Assembly (NCBI GenBank): GCA_963169235.1
Contig: CAUJCX010000015.1
Coordinates: 1-64,000, forward strand
Source of the DNA: Actinomycetota bacterium
Lineage (GTDB): Bacteria > Actinomycetota > Thermoleophilia > Miltoncostaeales > Miltoncostaeaceae
Direction of reading: 5' to 3'
DNA length: 64,000 nucleotides
In this document: positions 8,872-17,623 of the stretch, piece by piece
Position numbering within the stretch: position 1 is the stretch's first letter
Layout of the letters: every line of letters begins with the position of its first letter
Translations under genes and position numbers: made by a program
The notes under the pieces: model-generated
Seen by the model: only the letters and a program-made list of their open reading frames with translations
What the model was told of the DNA's origin: nothing
The model's database searches: none

Positions 8872-9396
8872 ATGAACGGGACACTCTTCTTCATCACGAT
8901 CCTCTACTCGATCGTGACCGTCATCGGCGTGGCCGTCTACTTCGTCGTCATCGCTTCGACCAAACGTGGTCGAAGGGAAGGCGGCGGCGAGGCGCCCATC
9001 GCCAGCATGCACCGCGCGGAGCCCTGGTGGGCCGTGTTCGCGCTGGTGGTGGTCACGGTCCTCTTCTTCGGCACGCTCGCGGGCGTGCCGTGGCTCAACC
9101 GCGCGAAGGCCGACGCGACGGTCAACGTCAAGGCCCTCCAGTTCGTCTTCGTCATGCAGCCCGCCACCGTCAAGGCGGGCAACGTCGATTTCAAGGTGAC
9201 GTCCGACGACGTCAGCCACGGCTTCGGCCTGTTCGACCCTGACGGCAAGATGGTCAGTCAGATCCAGGTGGTGCCCGGCGTCACCTCGACGCTCTCGACC
9301 AAGCTCACCAAGACCGGCAAGTACAAGATCCTCTGCTTCGAGTACTGCGGGGTCGGGCACGCCCAGATGATCGGCCAATTCGAGGTGACCAAGTGA
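8872..9396 (+). CDS. Heme-copper oxidase subunit II (CuA)
   Basis: Protein of 174 residues. Two membrane helices (about 5-27 and 48-70) precede an extracytoplasmic cupredoxin domain carrying the CuA ligands: a His in DDVSHGFGLF and the C-x3-C-x3-H-x2-M set in CFEYCGVGHAQM. The short length and lack of a cytochrome c fusion resemble ba3/B-type oxidases rather than the classical aa3 subunit II. It receives electrons from cytochrome c and passes them to subunit I. The TGA overlaps the GTG of subunit I by 4 bp, so the two are translationally coupled. Confidence 0.9.
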   Translation: MNGTLFFITILYSIVTVIGVAVYFVVIASTKRGRREGGGEAPIASMHRAEPWWAVFALVVVTVLFFGTLAGVPWLNRAKADATVNVKALQFVFVMQPATVKAGNVDFKVTSDDVSHGFGLFDPDGKMVSQIQVVPGVTSTLSTKLTKTGKYKILCFEYCGVGHAQMIGQFEVTK

Positions 9397-11003
9397 CCGC
9401 CACGCACGAGCACATCTCCGTCATGCCGGCGGGCACCCTGCCGTACGACGACGCCCCCGTGCTGAACGCGGCCGACGTCGCCCGCACCGAGGCCCTCACC
9501 CGGCGCTTCTGGTGGACCTCGACGCTGTTCCTGGTGATCGCGGGCCTCCTGGGCCTCATCCTGCGCAGCTATCAGGCCGAGATCATCTCGCTGCCGGGCA
9601 ACCAGACCGACCAGGCGAACCTCTGGTACGCCCTGATGACCGCCCACGGCCTCGGCGCGTTCGTCGCGTGGGCCGCGTTCTTCCTGATGGGAAGCATGCT
9701 GTGGCTGCTGATGCGCCTGGGCTTCCCCCTGCGTACGTACGTGTTCGCCGAGCTCTCGTACTGGACGATGGTGCTGGGCACGCTGGGCATCGTCATCTCG
9801 ACTCTGCTGATGCGGTTCGCCGGCTCGTGGGTGGCGCTCTACCCGCTGCCGTTCCACTCGCAGGGGCGCTGGACCAGCGCCGCCACCGGCGTGTTCTCGG
9901 CGTCCGTGCTGCTGGCCGGCGTCAGCATCATCACGTGGTGCGTCGCGCTGATCATCTCGGTCACCGGCCCCGCCATCAGCGGCGAGCAGAAGACGGGCTG
10001 GTTCGGCCGTCTGGGCCTGGCGCTGGGCTTCGGCTACCTGTGGCCCAGCCGCTTCAAGGCCGACCGCGAGGTGCCGTACCCGATCATCCCCATCACCGTG
10101 ATCGGCATCAACATGTTCTTCATGACGCTGCCGTTCGCGCTGCTCTTGGTGCTGATGCTGGTGCAGGTGTTCGACTCGTCGTTCTCCACCGACCCCCAGC
10201 TGGCCAAGAACCTCCTGTGGGCGTTCGGGCACCCCGTCGTCTACCTGCTGCTGTTCCCCGTGGTCGCGGCGCTCTACTACTTCATCCCGCGCTACGCGAA
10301 GCGGCCATTGGTGTTCGGCAAGGTGGTGGTGCTCGCCTGGACCATCGGCCTGCTGGCCAACATGTTCCTGTGGGCTCACCACATGTACATGGACTACCCG
10401 GACGGCTCGGCTCAGAGCTTCCTCAACATGACGCACGAGCCGATCACGTTCGCGATCACCCTGCCGTCGGCGCTCAGCCTGTTCGGGCTGGCGTGCACCA
10501 TGTGGCGCTCCGACTTCGAGTGGAGCCCCGGGTCGCTGTTCATGATCGCGGGCATCGTCGGCTGGCTCAGCGCCGGCTTCCAGGGCGTGCTGAACGCCAC
10601 CATCCAGTTCAACGTGGTGCTTCACAACACGCTGTGGGTGGTGGGGCACTTCCACCACATGGCCCTCCTGGCCATGGGCATGGTGATCTTCGGCATCTTC
10701 TACGCCGGGGTCCCCACGCTGCTCAAGCGCGAGCTGTACAGCGAGAAGCTGGCCAAGATCCACTTCTGGGGCATGCTGATCGGCGGCTACGGCTGGGTGA
10801 TCTGCTGGCTCGGACAGGGACTCGACGGCGCCCCGCGTCGCTGGGACCTCCTGCCCGACGGCTTCGGCTGGCAGATCTGGACCGAGCTGTCCATCCCGTT
10901 CATGATCGTGCTCGCGCTGTCGATCCTGACCGGCCTGTACAACATCGTCCGCACGGCGATGAGCTCGCCCTGGCGGGTGAAGGAGGGCGTGACCAGGGTC
11001 TGA
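9393..11003 (+). CDS. Heme-copper oxidase subunit I
   Basis: Catalytic oxygen-reducing subunit, 536 residues with about twelve or more membrane helices. Visible heme and copper ligands: His in AHGLGAFVAW (low-spin heme), WAFGHPVVYLLLFP (CuB His and cross-linked Tyr; HPVVY rather than the HPEVY of A-type enzymes), WAHHMYMD (the CuB His pair), and VVGHFHHM (heme ligands). The altered HPEVY motif and compact size suggest a B-family oxidase. It couples O2 reduction to proton pumping. GTG start overlaps the subunit II stop. No subunit III, heme A synthase or assembly factor lies nearby. Confidence 0.92.
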   Translation: MTATHEHISVMPAGTLPYDDAPVLNAADVARTEALTRRFWWTSTLFLVIAGLLGLILRSYQAEIISLPGNQTDQANLWYALMTAHGLGAFVAWAAFFLMGSMLWLLMRLGFPLRTYVFAELSYWTMVLGTLGIVISTLLMRFAGSWVALYPLPFHSQGRWTSAATGVFSASVLLAGVSIITWCVALIISVTGPAISGEQKTGWFGRLGLALGFGYLWPSRFKADREVPYPIIPITVIGINMFFMTLPFALLLVLMLVQVFDSSFSTDPQLAKNLLWAFGHPVVYLLLFPVVAALYYFIPRYAKRPLVFGKVVVLAWTIGLLANMFLWAHHMYMDYPDGSAQSFLNMTHEPITFAITLPSALSLFGLACTMWRSDFEWSPGSLFMIAGIVGWLSAGFQGVLNATIQFNVVLHNTLWVVGHFHHMALLAMGMVIFGIFYAGVPTLLKRELYSEKLAKIHFWGMLIGGYGWVICWLGQGLDGAPRRWDLLPDGFGWQIWTELSIPFMIVLALSILTGLYNIVRTAMSSPWRVKEGVTRV

Positions 11004-11026
11004 CCCTGCACGACCCACGCGGTTCC

Positions 11027-11065
11027 CGGGGCCGGCTCACGCACGCGATGCGGGAGCCGGCCCCG
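11027..11065 (+). terminator. Strong hairpin downstream of oxidase subunit I
   Basis: A perfect 12-bp stem, CGGGGCCGGCTC (11027-11038) with GAGCCGGCCCCG (11054-11065), loop 15 bases. No T-run follows, so it may be a GC-type terminator or an attenuator that lowers expression of the next membrane gene relative to the oxidase. Confidence 0.6.
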
Positions 11066-11103
11066 ATGTGTTATCCCCCTCGTACCGGACAGGGAGGGCT
11101 GCC

Positions 11104-11565
11104 GTGCGCCCCGTGATCACCCACATCCCCCATTACGCCCTGGCGCTGGCGCTGGTGGTGCTCTACTTCTGGATGGAGCGGGCCGAGCGCCGCAACGAGC
11201 AGGCGGCCCGCGAGCGCGGCGAGCTGTCCGACGACGCGGTGGCCGGCCCCAAGGCCCAGCAGGCCCTGGGCCTGCTGGTGGGGGTGGGCCTCATCACGTC
11301 GGTCGGGGCGCTGCTATGGCACTCCAGCCGCAGCGAGCTACCGGGGTGGAGCCTGGTGCTGACGTACGTCGGCGTGGGGCTGGTGGCCGCGCTGTGGGCG
11401 GCGTGGTCGGTGCCGCGGCGCCTTCCCACCGCCGTCGCCCAGCGCATGGGCGCCGTCGGTCGCATCGTCGTGCGCAGCGTGGTGTGGCTGGTGCTGGCGT
11501 GGGGCGTGTTCTTCGCGGGCATGCTGCTGTCGCAGGGCGTGGTGCTGCCCGGCACGCCCCACTAG
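11104..11565 (+). CDS. Small membrane protein next to oxidase genes (153 aa)
   Basis: Start at GTG 11104, preceded by GGGAGG at six bases. Four hydrophobic helices are apparent (about residues 8-24, 58-76, 84-102 and 124-145) with a charged cytoplasmic loop after the first. The C-terminal helix pattern (FFAGMLLSQGVVLPGTPH) is unusual. Position directly after subunits II and I suggests an accessory or small oxidase subunit, but this is inference from context only; no family motif is recognised. Confidence 0.6.
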   Translation: MRPVITHIPHYALALALVVLYFWMERAERRNEQAARERGELSDDAVAGPKAQQALGLLVGVGLITSVGALLWHSSRSELPGWSLVLTYVGVGLVAALWAAWSVPRRLPTAVAQRMGAVGRIVVRSVVWLVLAWGVFFAGMLLSQGVVLPGTPH

Positions 11566-11582
11566 CGGGCGGCAGGCGGGCG

Positions 11583-11729
11583 CTACCGCTCCCGCCACCA
11601 CGTGAACGCGCGCAAACGCGGGTCGTTCAGGCGGCGGAACACGTTGCTGGCGCAGTGCAGCTCGCCGCCGGACAGCGTGTGCGTCACCGCGAGACCGACC
11701 GCTTTACGACGTGGCGACAGATGCGACAC
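11583..11729 (-). CDS. Possible 48-aa basic protein
   Basis: Minus-strand frame from GTG 11729 encoding a basic peptide ending RAFTWWRER, with a Cys-containing middle (GGELHCASNVFRRL). It is supported by a coherent amino-acid composition and a GGGG stretch eight bases upstream, and it fills the otherwise empty gap between two genes. No known family; it could be spurious. Confidence 0.3.
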   Translation of the reverse strand: MSHLSPRRKAVGLAVTHTLSGGELHCASNVFRRLNDPRLRAFTWWRER

Positions 11730-11755
11730 GAAACCCCGTCAGGGGCGCCGCGCCC

Positions 11756-12319
11756 TCAGGACGCGGCGTCGTCCCGCGGCGGGTCTTTGCGCGTGCTGCG
11801 CAGCTCGTCTGCCAGGCGGTCGGCGCGCCGGGACGAGCGGTGGCGCATCACCATCTGGTACCGCCAGAACACGAACCCGATGGCGGCGACGACGGCACCC
11901 ACCAGCGAGGCGCCGCGGAACGCGGGGGCCTCGACGTCGAGGATGCGCTCACCCGCGTGGGCGGCGTTGCCCGTGCCCACCACGATCGACAGCGTCATCA
12001 GGTTGGGTGCGGCCAGCACCAGCGCGACGATCGCGCCCGCGATCCACACCTTGTACGGCCACCGGGGGCGCATCGCGAACCACAGCGCCATCAGCGGCAG
12101 CAGGGTGAACACGAAGCCGTAAAAGAGGCCCAGGCCGATGCCTGAGGTCATGCGTCCGTCGGCCTGCCCGCCCACCGTCTGCGCCCACTCGCGCGGCACG
12201 ACGGCCGACGCGATGAGCGCCACCACCAGCACCACCACCAAGCCGATGGCGACCACCAGGATGCGGCGGGGCCAGTTGACGTGGCGGATCTCGCGGGGCG
12301 GGGGCGCGGCGTCAGTCAT
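11756..12319 (-). CDS. Hypothetical multi-pass membrane protein (187 aa)
   Basis: From ATG 12319 with GAGAGGAT upstream. Four strongly hydrophobic helices (about residues 19-42, 65-82, 88-110 and 136-153), a cytoplasmic proline-rich N-terminus and a basic Arg-rich C-terminal tail. Its composition resembles actinobacterial proteins annotated loosely as permeases, but no transport motif is visible. It lies 36 bp downstream of the amidase gene on the same strand and is probably co-transcribed with it. Confidence 0.6.
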   Translation of the reverse strand: MTDAAPPPREIRHVNWPRRILVVAIGLVVVLVVALIASAVVPREWAQTVGGQADGRMTSGIGLGLFYGFVFTLLPLMALWFAMRPRWPYKVWIAGAIVALVLAAPNLMTLSIVVGTGNAAHAGERILDVEAPAFRGASLVGAVVAAIGFVFWRYQMVMRHRSSRRADRLADELRSTRKDPPRDDAAS

Positions 12320-12355
12320 GGCGGCATCCTCTCACGCCCGTCCGCGGCGGCGCTG

Positions 12356-13117
12356 TCACCGCGCGGGCAGCTTGCCGCGGCGGCGCAGGTAGTCGATGAC
12401 GCCGTCGGCGACCGCCCCGGCGACCAGGTCGGTGCGCGACAGGAACGCGTCGTCGGCGCCGCCGGCGCCGCACTCCACCAGCACGCGCGCGGCGGTGCGG
12501 GTGCGGTAGAAGCCGTAGAAGTACTGCATGCGGGTGTTGCCACGGCGGGCGACGACGCCCCCGAACGGCGCGGTGGCCCCGTTGGCGCGCACGTGCACGG
12601 CGCCCAGCCGCGTCGAGACGAACCGGGCCAGCGAGAGGGAGCGGCGCTCGACGACGGGCGTCACCCGGGTGGCCTTGCGGTGGGGCGCGCTGTCCGAGTA
12701 CGGCCGGGGGCTGCCCGTCCCGGAGCCCTCCCCGTGGTAGTAGTTCTCGCCGCGGGTCGGGTCGGAGACCGCGTAGCCCACGGCGGCCTGGCCGCCCGGT
12801 GAGTCGTGGTGGATGCTGATGAACACCTGCCCGCGTGCGCCCCACGGCGTCACCCGGCCCGGCGTGTGGCGGGCATCGGCGCCCGCGGCCCGCAGCCGCT
12901 TCTCGACCGCCGCCGCCACCCGCCGGTTGAAATCGACCTCGCCGAACGGTCCGGCCGACGTGCCCGTGCTGGCGAGGTAGCCGGGCTCGCGCGGGGACTC
13001 GTGCCCGGCCTGCACCCACACCAGCGGTGCCGCGGCGGACGCCACCGACGGGACGGCGACGGCCGTGGCGGCGGTGAGGGTGACGGTGACGGAGGCGAGG
13101 AACGACGGGCGGCGCAT
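12356..13117 (-). CDS. Secreted N-acetylmuramoyl-L-alanine amidase (Amidase_3)
   Basis: A Sec signal peptide (basic start, hydrophobic run, cleavage near SVASAAA) leads into a zinc amidase domain. Metal and catalytic residues are visible in order: His and Glu in VQAGHESP, His in FISIHHDS, and the catalytic Glu in VLVECGAGG near the C-terminus. It cleaves the bond between MurNAc and the stem peptide during wall remodelling. At 253 residues it has no extra wall-binding repeats. Divergent from the dehydrogenase gene at 13188, with 70 bp between them. Confidence 0.85.
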   Translation of the reverse strand: MRRPSFLASVTVTLTAATAVAVPSVASAAAPLVWVQAGHESPREPGYLASTGTSAGPFGEVDFNRRVAAAVEKRLRAAGADARHTPGRVTPWGARGQVFISIHHDSPGGQAAVGYAVSDPTRGENYYHGEGSGTGSPRPYSDSAPHRKATRVTPVVERRSLSLARFVSTRLGAVHVRANGATAPFGGVVARRGNTRMQYFYGFYRTRTAARVLVECGAGGADDAFLSRTDLVAGAVADGVIDYLRRRGKLPAR

Positions 13118-13175
13118 GCGGTGCTCCGAAAGTGGGGTGCGACTCGATGACGGTACACGCTCCCGGGCGACGCAC

Positions 13176-13187
13176 TAAGCTCGGGTG
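13176..13187 (+). promoter_or_regulatory. Leaderless promoter -10 before 3-hydroxyacyl-CoA dehydrogenase gene
   Basis: TAAGCT (13176-13181), six bases, then ATG 13188. This spacing favours the ATG over the GTG at 13185 as the true start. Confidence 0.5.
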
Positions 13188-14093
13188 ATGCAGGTCTCCG
13201 GCGGACACACACCCCAGGTGGTCGCGGTGCTCGGCACGGGCGCCATGGCGCCCGAGATCGCCGTGGCCTGTGCGGGGGCCGGCTACGAGACCCTCATCCT
13301 GGGCCGCGACGCCGCCCGGGCCGAGGCGGCCGCCGAGTGGTGCCGCACGTTTGTCACCGACGCGACGGTCACGTCCGGGCTCATCGACGAGCCGCAGCTG
13401 TCGGGCGTCGACCTGGTGATCGAGACCATCGTGGAGGACCTCGCGGTCAAGCACGACGTGCTGGCGCGCGTGGAGGCGTGGTGCACGCCGGGCACCCCGA
13501 TCGTCACCAACACGTCCAGCCTCACCATCGCCCGCCTGGCCGAGTGCCTCCAGCGTCCCGACCACTTCGCCGGACTGCACTTCCTGAAGCCGGCCCACCT
13601 CACGGGCGTCGTGGAGGTGATCCCCGGTCCCGACACGGGCGCCGAGGTGATCGCGGTGCTGCGCCACTTCGTGGACACGCTGGGCAAGACCCCGCTGAAC
13701 GTGCGGCGCGACGTGCCGGGCTTCATCTGGAACCGCATCCAGTTCGCCGTGCTGCGGGAGTGCCTGCACATGGTCGACCAGGGGGTGGCCGACCCCGCCG
13801 ACATCGACGCGGCCGTCTGCGACGGCCTGGCCCCCCGCTGGGTCGCCGCCGGGCCGCTGGCCACCGCCGACCTGGGCGGCCTCGAGACGTTCCGGCGGGT
13901 CAGCGCGCAGCTGTTCCCGCACCTCGCGCGCGAGACCGACGTGTCGGACGAGCTGACGCGCCGCGCCGACGACGGCGGGCGCTTCGCCCCCTGGACGGCC
14001 GGCGATGCCGAGGCCGTCGCGGCCCTGCGCGCCCACGCCCTGGAGGCCGGGCGGCGCATCGCGGCCGAGCGCCGGGAGATCTCCCCGCCGTGA
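13188..14093 (+). CDS. 3-hydroxyacyl-CoA dehydrogenase family protein
   Basis: NAD-dependent dehydrogenase of 301 residues. The Rossmann start VVAVLGTGAMAPEIAVACAGAG carries the dinucleotide loop in GTGAMAPE. Further family marks are the catalytic-region VTNTSSL, then LHFLKP where HADH usually has HFFNP, and a C-terminal helical dimerisation domain with VPGFIWNRIQ. It would oxidise a 3-hydroxyacyl-CoA or a related hydroxy acid such as carnitine; the exact substrate is unclear. Its stop overlaps the GTG of the isomerase-like gene, so the pair probably forms one catabolic unit. Confidence 0.8.
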   Translation: MQVSGGHTPQVVAVLGTGAMAPEIAVACAGAGYETLILGRDAARAEAAAEWCRTFVTDATVTSGLIDEPQLSGVDLVIETIVEDLAVKHDVLARVEAWCTPGTPIVTNTSSLTIARLAECLQRPDHFAGLHFLKPAHLTGVVEVIPGPDTGAEVIAVLRHFVDTLGKTPLNVRRDVPGFIWNRIQFAVLRECLHMVDQGVADPADIDAAVCDGLAPRWVAAGPLATADLGGLETFRRVSAQLFPHLARETDVSDELTRRADDGGRFAPWTAGDAEAVAALRAHALEAGRRIAAERREISPP

Positions 14094-14920
14094 GGTGGTC
14101 GGCGCACCTCAGCACGCTGTTCCAGGACGTCCCCGCGAAGGCGCGCCCGCAGGCGGCCGCCGCGGCCGGGTTCGCGTACGTCGAGACGTGGTGGCCGCCC
14201 GATCCCGACCCGGTGTCGTGGGCCGAGCTGGTCAACGCCGCCGGTTTGCGGGCCGCCTGCGTCAACGCCGACGGAGGCGACCTGGCGGCCGGGGAGCGCG
14301 GCTACTGCGCCGTGCCCGAACGGCGCGACGACGTGGTGGTGGCGGCCACGGCGGCGGCCCGGACGGTGACGGCGTGCGGCGGGCGGCTGGTGAACCTGCT
14401 GGTGGGGCGCGAACGCGACGGCGTCGAGACGCAGGACGCCCTCGGGATCGCCGTCGAGGCGGTGCGCGCCGCGGCCGACGCCGTGGCACCGCTGGGCGCC
14501 GAGCTGGTGATCGAGCACCTCAACCCCGTCGACGTGTCCGGCCCGCTGCTTGCCACCCCCGCCGCCGCCGACGCGTTCGTGAGGTCGGTCGCCCGCGACA
14601 ACGTGTCGGTGCTGTTCGACGCGTACCACGCCGCCGCCGCAGGCCTCGACGTGGTCGATGCGCTCGCCGCCGTCACGTCGCGCGTCGGCCACGTGCAGTA
14701 CGCCGACCACCCCGGCCGCGGGGCGCCGGGCAGCGGGCGCGTGTCGCTTGAGGCCCTGGTGGCGGCCCTCGTCGCCCGCGGCTACGACGGCGCCATCGGG
14801 CTGGAGTTCATCCCGGCGCCCGATTCCGGGAACGGGCTCGACGCCCTCGGCGACGTACACCCCGCGCTGCCCTTTCCCTCCCCGCCGCGCGATCCCGCAA
14901 CGCCGGCACGCACGGCCTGA
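14090..14920 (+). CDS. Hydroxypyruvate isomerase-like TIM-barrel protein
   Basis: Protein of 276 residues in the xylose-isomerase-like/AP-endonuclease-2 barrel superfamily, most like hydroxypyruvate isomerase and OtnI. Metal and catalytic residues are visible: Glu in VIEHLNP, Asp and His in LFDAYHA, His in VGHVQYADHPGR, and Glu in IGLEFIPA. The opening HLSTLFQDVPAKARPQAAA is typical of this branch. GTG start overlaps the preceding stop (GTGA). Pairing with a hydroxyacyl/hydroxyacid dehydrogenase suggests a small sugar-acid route. Confidence 0.78.
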   Translation: MRWSAHLSTLFQDVPAKARPQAAAAAGFAYVETWWPPDPDPVSWAELVNAAGLRAACVNADGGDLAAGERGYCAVPERRDDVVVAATAAARTVTACGGRLVNLLVGRERDGVETQDALGIAVEAVRAAADAVAPLGAELVIEHLNPVDVSGPLLATPAAADAFVRSVARDNVSVLFDAYHAAAAGLDVVDALAAVTSRVGHVQYADHPGRGAPGSGRVSLEALVAALVARGYDGAIGLEFIPAPDSGNGLDALGDVHPALPFPSPPRDPATPARTA

Positions 14921-15099
14921 CGTCCGCAGCGGCCGGTGCGGGCATCGGCCCGGCGCTGGCATTCGCCCCGGTGGTGCGGCACGATAGCGTCGCCGTCGCA
15001 TCTCCATAACATTCACGTGTTTGCATCGTCCGCCCAGCGCGCCGCGCGGCTCGCCTCCTGCCCTCGAACGCCCGTGGCACGGGCCGGTGACGCCCGCTG

Positions 15100-17463
15100 A
15101 TGGAGGGCCATCACCTGATCGCAGCGCTGTCGGCGGTTGCCACCGCGGCCGCGTGTGCCATGGGCATCCGGGCGTACCTGCGCGGCGGCACGCGGCGCCG
15201 GGGACCCGCCGGGAGCATCACGTCGGCCGAGCGCACCAGCCGCTGGTTCGCCGTGGTCGCCATCGGCCTGGCCGGATGGTCGTTCGCCACCCTGGTGTCG
15301 GTGCTCAGCACCGACCCCAACGTGAAGCTGTCCGTCATCACGGTGAAGGTGACGCTGATGACCGTGGTGCCGTTCTCGTTGTGGTGGTGGGCCATGCGGG
15401 TCACGGGGTGGAGGCAGGCCTTCGGCCGCGGCCTGCCCCTCCTGATCGCGCTACCCGGGGTCGGCCCCGCCCTGTGGATGTGGTTCGGTGACCCCGGCCA
15501 GCTGATGTTCACGTCGCTGGACGCGCCGTCCGACCACCGGCCCGTGCACTACGAGCTGGGCGCGCTGGGCGTGATCCACATCGCCTGGGTCTACCTGATG
15601 TCGGGCCTGGCGTTCGCGTCGTTTCTGTGGCTGGCGCAGGCCGTTCCGCGGCGCCTGCGCCGGTGGGGGTACGTGACGGCCGCGTCGTTCTCGCTGCCCG
15701 TGGCCGCCAACATCGTCACCATCGCCGGGCTCCCGGACTCGGCCGGGCACGACACCACGGTCGTCGGCATGACCGTGATGATCTTCACGCTGTGGGTGGG
15801 CACCGAGCGCCTGCACGTGGTCGACCACTCCATCGCGGTGCTGCCCATCGCCCGCGACGAGGTGGTGGAGTCGATGAGCGAGGGCGTGGTGGTGCTCGAC
15901 GACAGCGCGCGCCTCTTGGACCTCAACCCCGCGGGAGCGGCCATCCTGGCCATCGACGGCCACGGCGGCGCCGTCGCCGACGACGTGCTGCCCGGCTGGA
16001 GCGACCGTCAGCCCGAGCAGCAGACGTGGGAGTTCAGCGCCCCTGGGGCCGACCCGCCGCGCGTCATCGAGGCCCGGGTGGAATCACTGGGCACGCGCCG
16101 CGACAACACCGGCACCCTGGTGCTGCTGCGCGACATCACCCGGCAGCGCAACGCCCAGGCGGCCCTCGAGCGCAGCGTCGCCCAGCACGTGCACGCGTCG
16201 CGCCACGACCCCCTCACCGGCCTGCCCAACCGCGTCCTCCTGTTCAGCGAGCTGCGCTCGGCGCTGAGCCCGTCGGGCAACGGGTGCGCGCTGTTCATCC
16301 TCGACCTCAACGGCTTCAAGGGGCTCAACGACACGTTCGGGCACCGCTCGGGCGACCGGGTGCTGCGCGACCTCGCCGGTCGCCTGGAGGTCGCCCTCGA
16401 GAAGGACGTGCTGATCGCGCGCCTGGGTGGGGACGAGTTCGCGGTGCTCGCGCCGCACGCCGACGGTGACGGGCTGGCGGCGCTGGCCGAGCGGGTGCTG
16501 GGGGCGTTCCGCGCCCCGTTCCGCGTTGCCACCACCGACGTGCAGATCAGCTGCAGCGTCGGGGTGGCGCTGGGGCCCGAGCACGGGCGGGACGCCGACG
16601 ACCTGGTGCACGCAGCCGACGTCGCGATGTACCACGCCAAGCGCAGCTCCAGCCGCTGGGCCGCGTACGAGCCCGGGCTCGACGCCCGCCGGCCCGAGCA
16701 GCTGATTCTGCGCCACGACCTGCAGCGGGCGCTGGGGGCGTCCGAGCTGGTGCTGCACTTCCAGCCGCTGGCGGCCCCCAACGGCCGCATCAGCGGGGCG
16801 GAGGCCCTGGTGCGCTGGCAGCACCCCGCACGAGGGCTCCTGATGCCCGATCAGTTCCTGCCGGTGATCGAGGACACCGAGCTGATCCGCCACCTCACCG
16901 ATACGGTGATGGACCTCGCGCTGGCCCAGTTGCGCCGCTGGGGCGATCCCGAGTTCCGCGTGGCGGTCAACCTGTCGTCTCTCGACATGCGCGACCGCGA
17001 CCTGCCCGACCGCGTGGCGGCCGCGCTGGAGCGCCACGGGGTCGAACCGCGCCTGCTGACGCTGGAGATCAGCGAGAACGCCCTGTGGGGATCCGGCCTG
17101 GGCGAGGCACAGCTTGATCGCCTGCGGGAGGGCGGCGTGCGCGTGGCGCTCGACGACTTCGGCACCGGCATGGCCCCCCTGTCGTCGCTGCGCGACCTGC
17201 CCGTGGACGAGCTCAAGATCGACCGCTCGTTCGTGCACGCCATGGCCGACGACCCCCGCGACGCGGCGCTGGTGGGCGGGCTCATCCGCCTGGGCCACGA
17301 CCTGGGCCTGACCGTGGTGGCGGAGGGGGTGGAGACCCGCGGGGAGGCGGCGCTCCTGGGCGGCCTGGGCTGCGACCTGCTGCAGGGGTACCTCATCGGC
17401 CGCCCCGCCGAGGCGGGCGACGAGCCGCCCACCTCGGCGGACGCCGACACCCGGGACGCGTAG
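15100..17463 (+). CDS. 7TM-PAS-GGDEF-EAL c-di-GMP signalling protein, canonical paralogue
   Basis: Paralogue of the protein starting at 6356, 787 residues. Seven N-terminal helices (about 1-220), PAS-like region (225-330), GGDEF with LGGDEF near residue 442, and EAL with [10 protein letters not shown] near 567. Here the EAL domain is canonical: [30 protein letters not shown] and [10 protein letters not shown] are all present, so phosphodiesterase activity is likely. The start ATG has only a weak upstream signal. A GGCACGATAGCG sequence about 110 bp upstream could be a -10. The two paralogues allow comparison of a normal and a drifting EAL domain in one genome. Confidence 0.9.
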   Translation: MEGHHLIAALSAVATAAACAMGIRAYLRGGTRRRGPAGSITSAERTSRWFAVVAIGLAGWSFATLVSVLSTDPNVKLSVITVKVTLMTVVPFSLWWWAMRVTGWRQAFGRGLPLLIALPGVGPALWMWFGDPGQLMFTSLDAPSDHRPVHYELGALGVIHIAWVYLMSGLAFASFLWLAQAVPRRLRRWGYVTAASFSLPVAANIVTIAGLPDSAGHDTTVVGMTVMIFTLWVGTERLHVVDHSIAVLPIARDEVVESMSEGVVVLDDSARLLDLNPAGAAILAIDGHGGAVADDVLPGWSDRQPEQQTWEFSAPGADPPRVIEARVESLGTRRDNTGTLVLLRDITRQRNAQAALERSVAQHVHASRHDPLTGLPNRVLLFSELRSALSPSGNGCALFILDLNGFKGLNDTFGHRSGDRVLRDLAGRLEVALEKDVLIARLGGDEFAVLAPHADGDGLAALAERVLGAFRAPFRVATTDVQISCSVGVALGPEHGRDADDLVHAADVAMYHAKRSSSRWAAYEPGLDARRPEQLILRHDLQRALGASELVLHFQPLAAPNGRISGAEALVRWQHPARGLLMPDQFLPVIEDTELIRHLTDTVMDLALAQLRRWGDPEFRVAVNLSSLDMRDRDLPDRVAAALERHGVEPRLLTLEISENALWGSGLGEAQLDRLREGGVRVALDDFGTGMAPLSSLRDLPVDELKIDRSFVHAMADDPRDAALVGGLIRLGHDLGLTVVAEGVETRGEAALLGGLGCDLLQGYLIGRPAEAGDEPPTSADADTRDA

Positions 17464-17531
17464 CCGGCGAAGCACGAAGGGGGCGGAACCCGCGAAACGA
17501 GCGTGGTTTCGTGTCGGAGCGTGGTGCGCGA

Positions 17532-17537
17532 TAGACT
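17532..17537 (+). promoter_or_regulatory. Probable -10 element for ahcY
   Basis: TAGACT in a GCGATAGACTT context, leaving a leader of about 80 bases before the ATG at 17624. No convincing -35 was seen. Confidence 0.35.
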
Positions 17538-17623
17538 TCTCGGTCGTCGCCCGCCATTCGCGTGCCGGTGCGGCACGTCCCGGTTCAACCGCCGCGCATC
17601 GCCCGGCACCCCTCGGAGGCTGC

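Noticed and set aside
17464-17623. SAH riboswitch in the ahcY leader
   Set aside because: The leader was read for the conserved SAH riboswitch core, and the expected paired core with its GCGCTGC-like segment was not found. The CTCGGAGGC is just the ribosome binding site.
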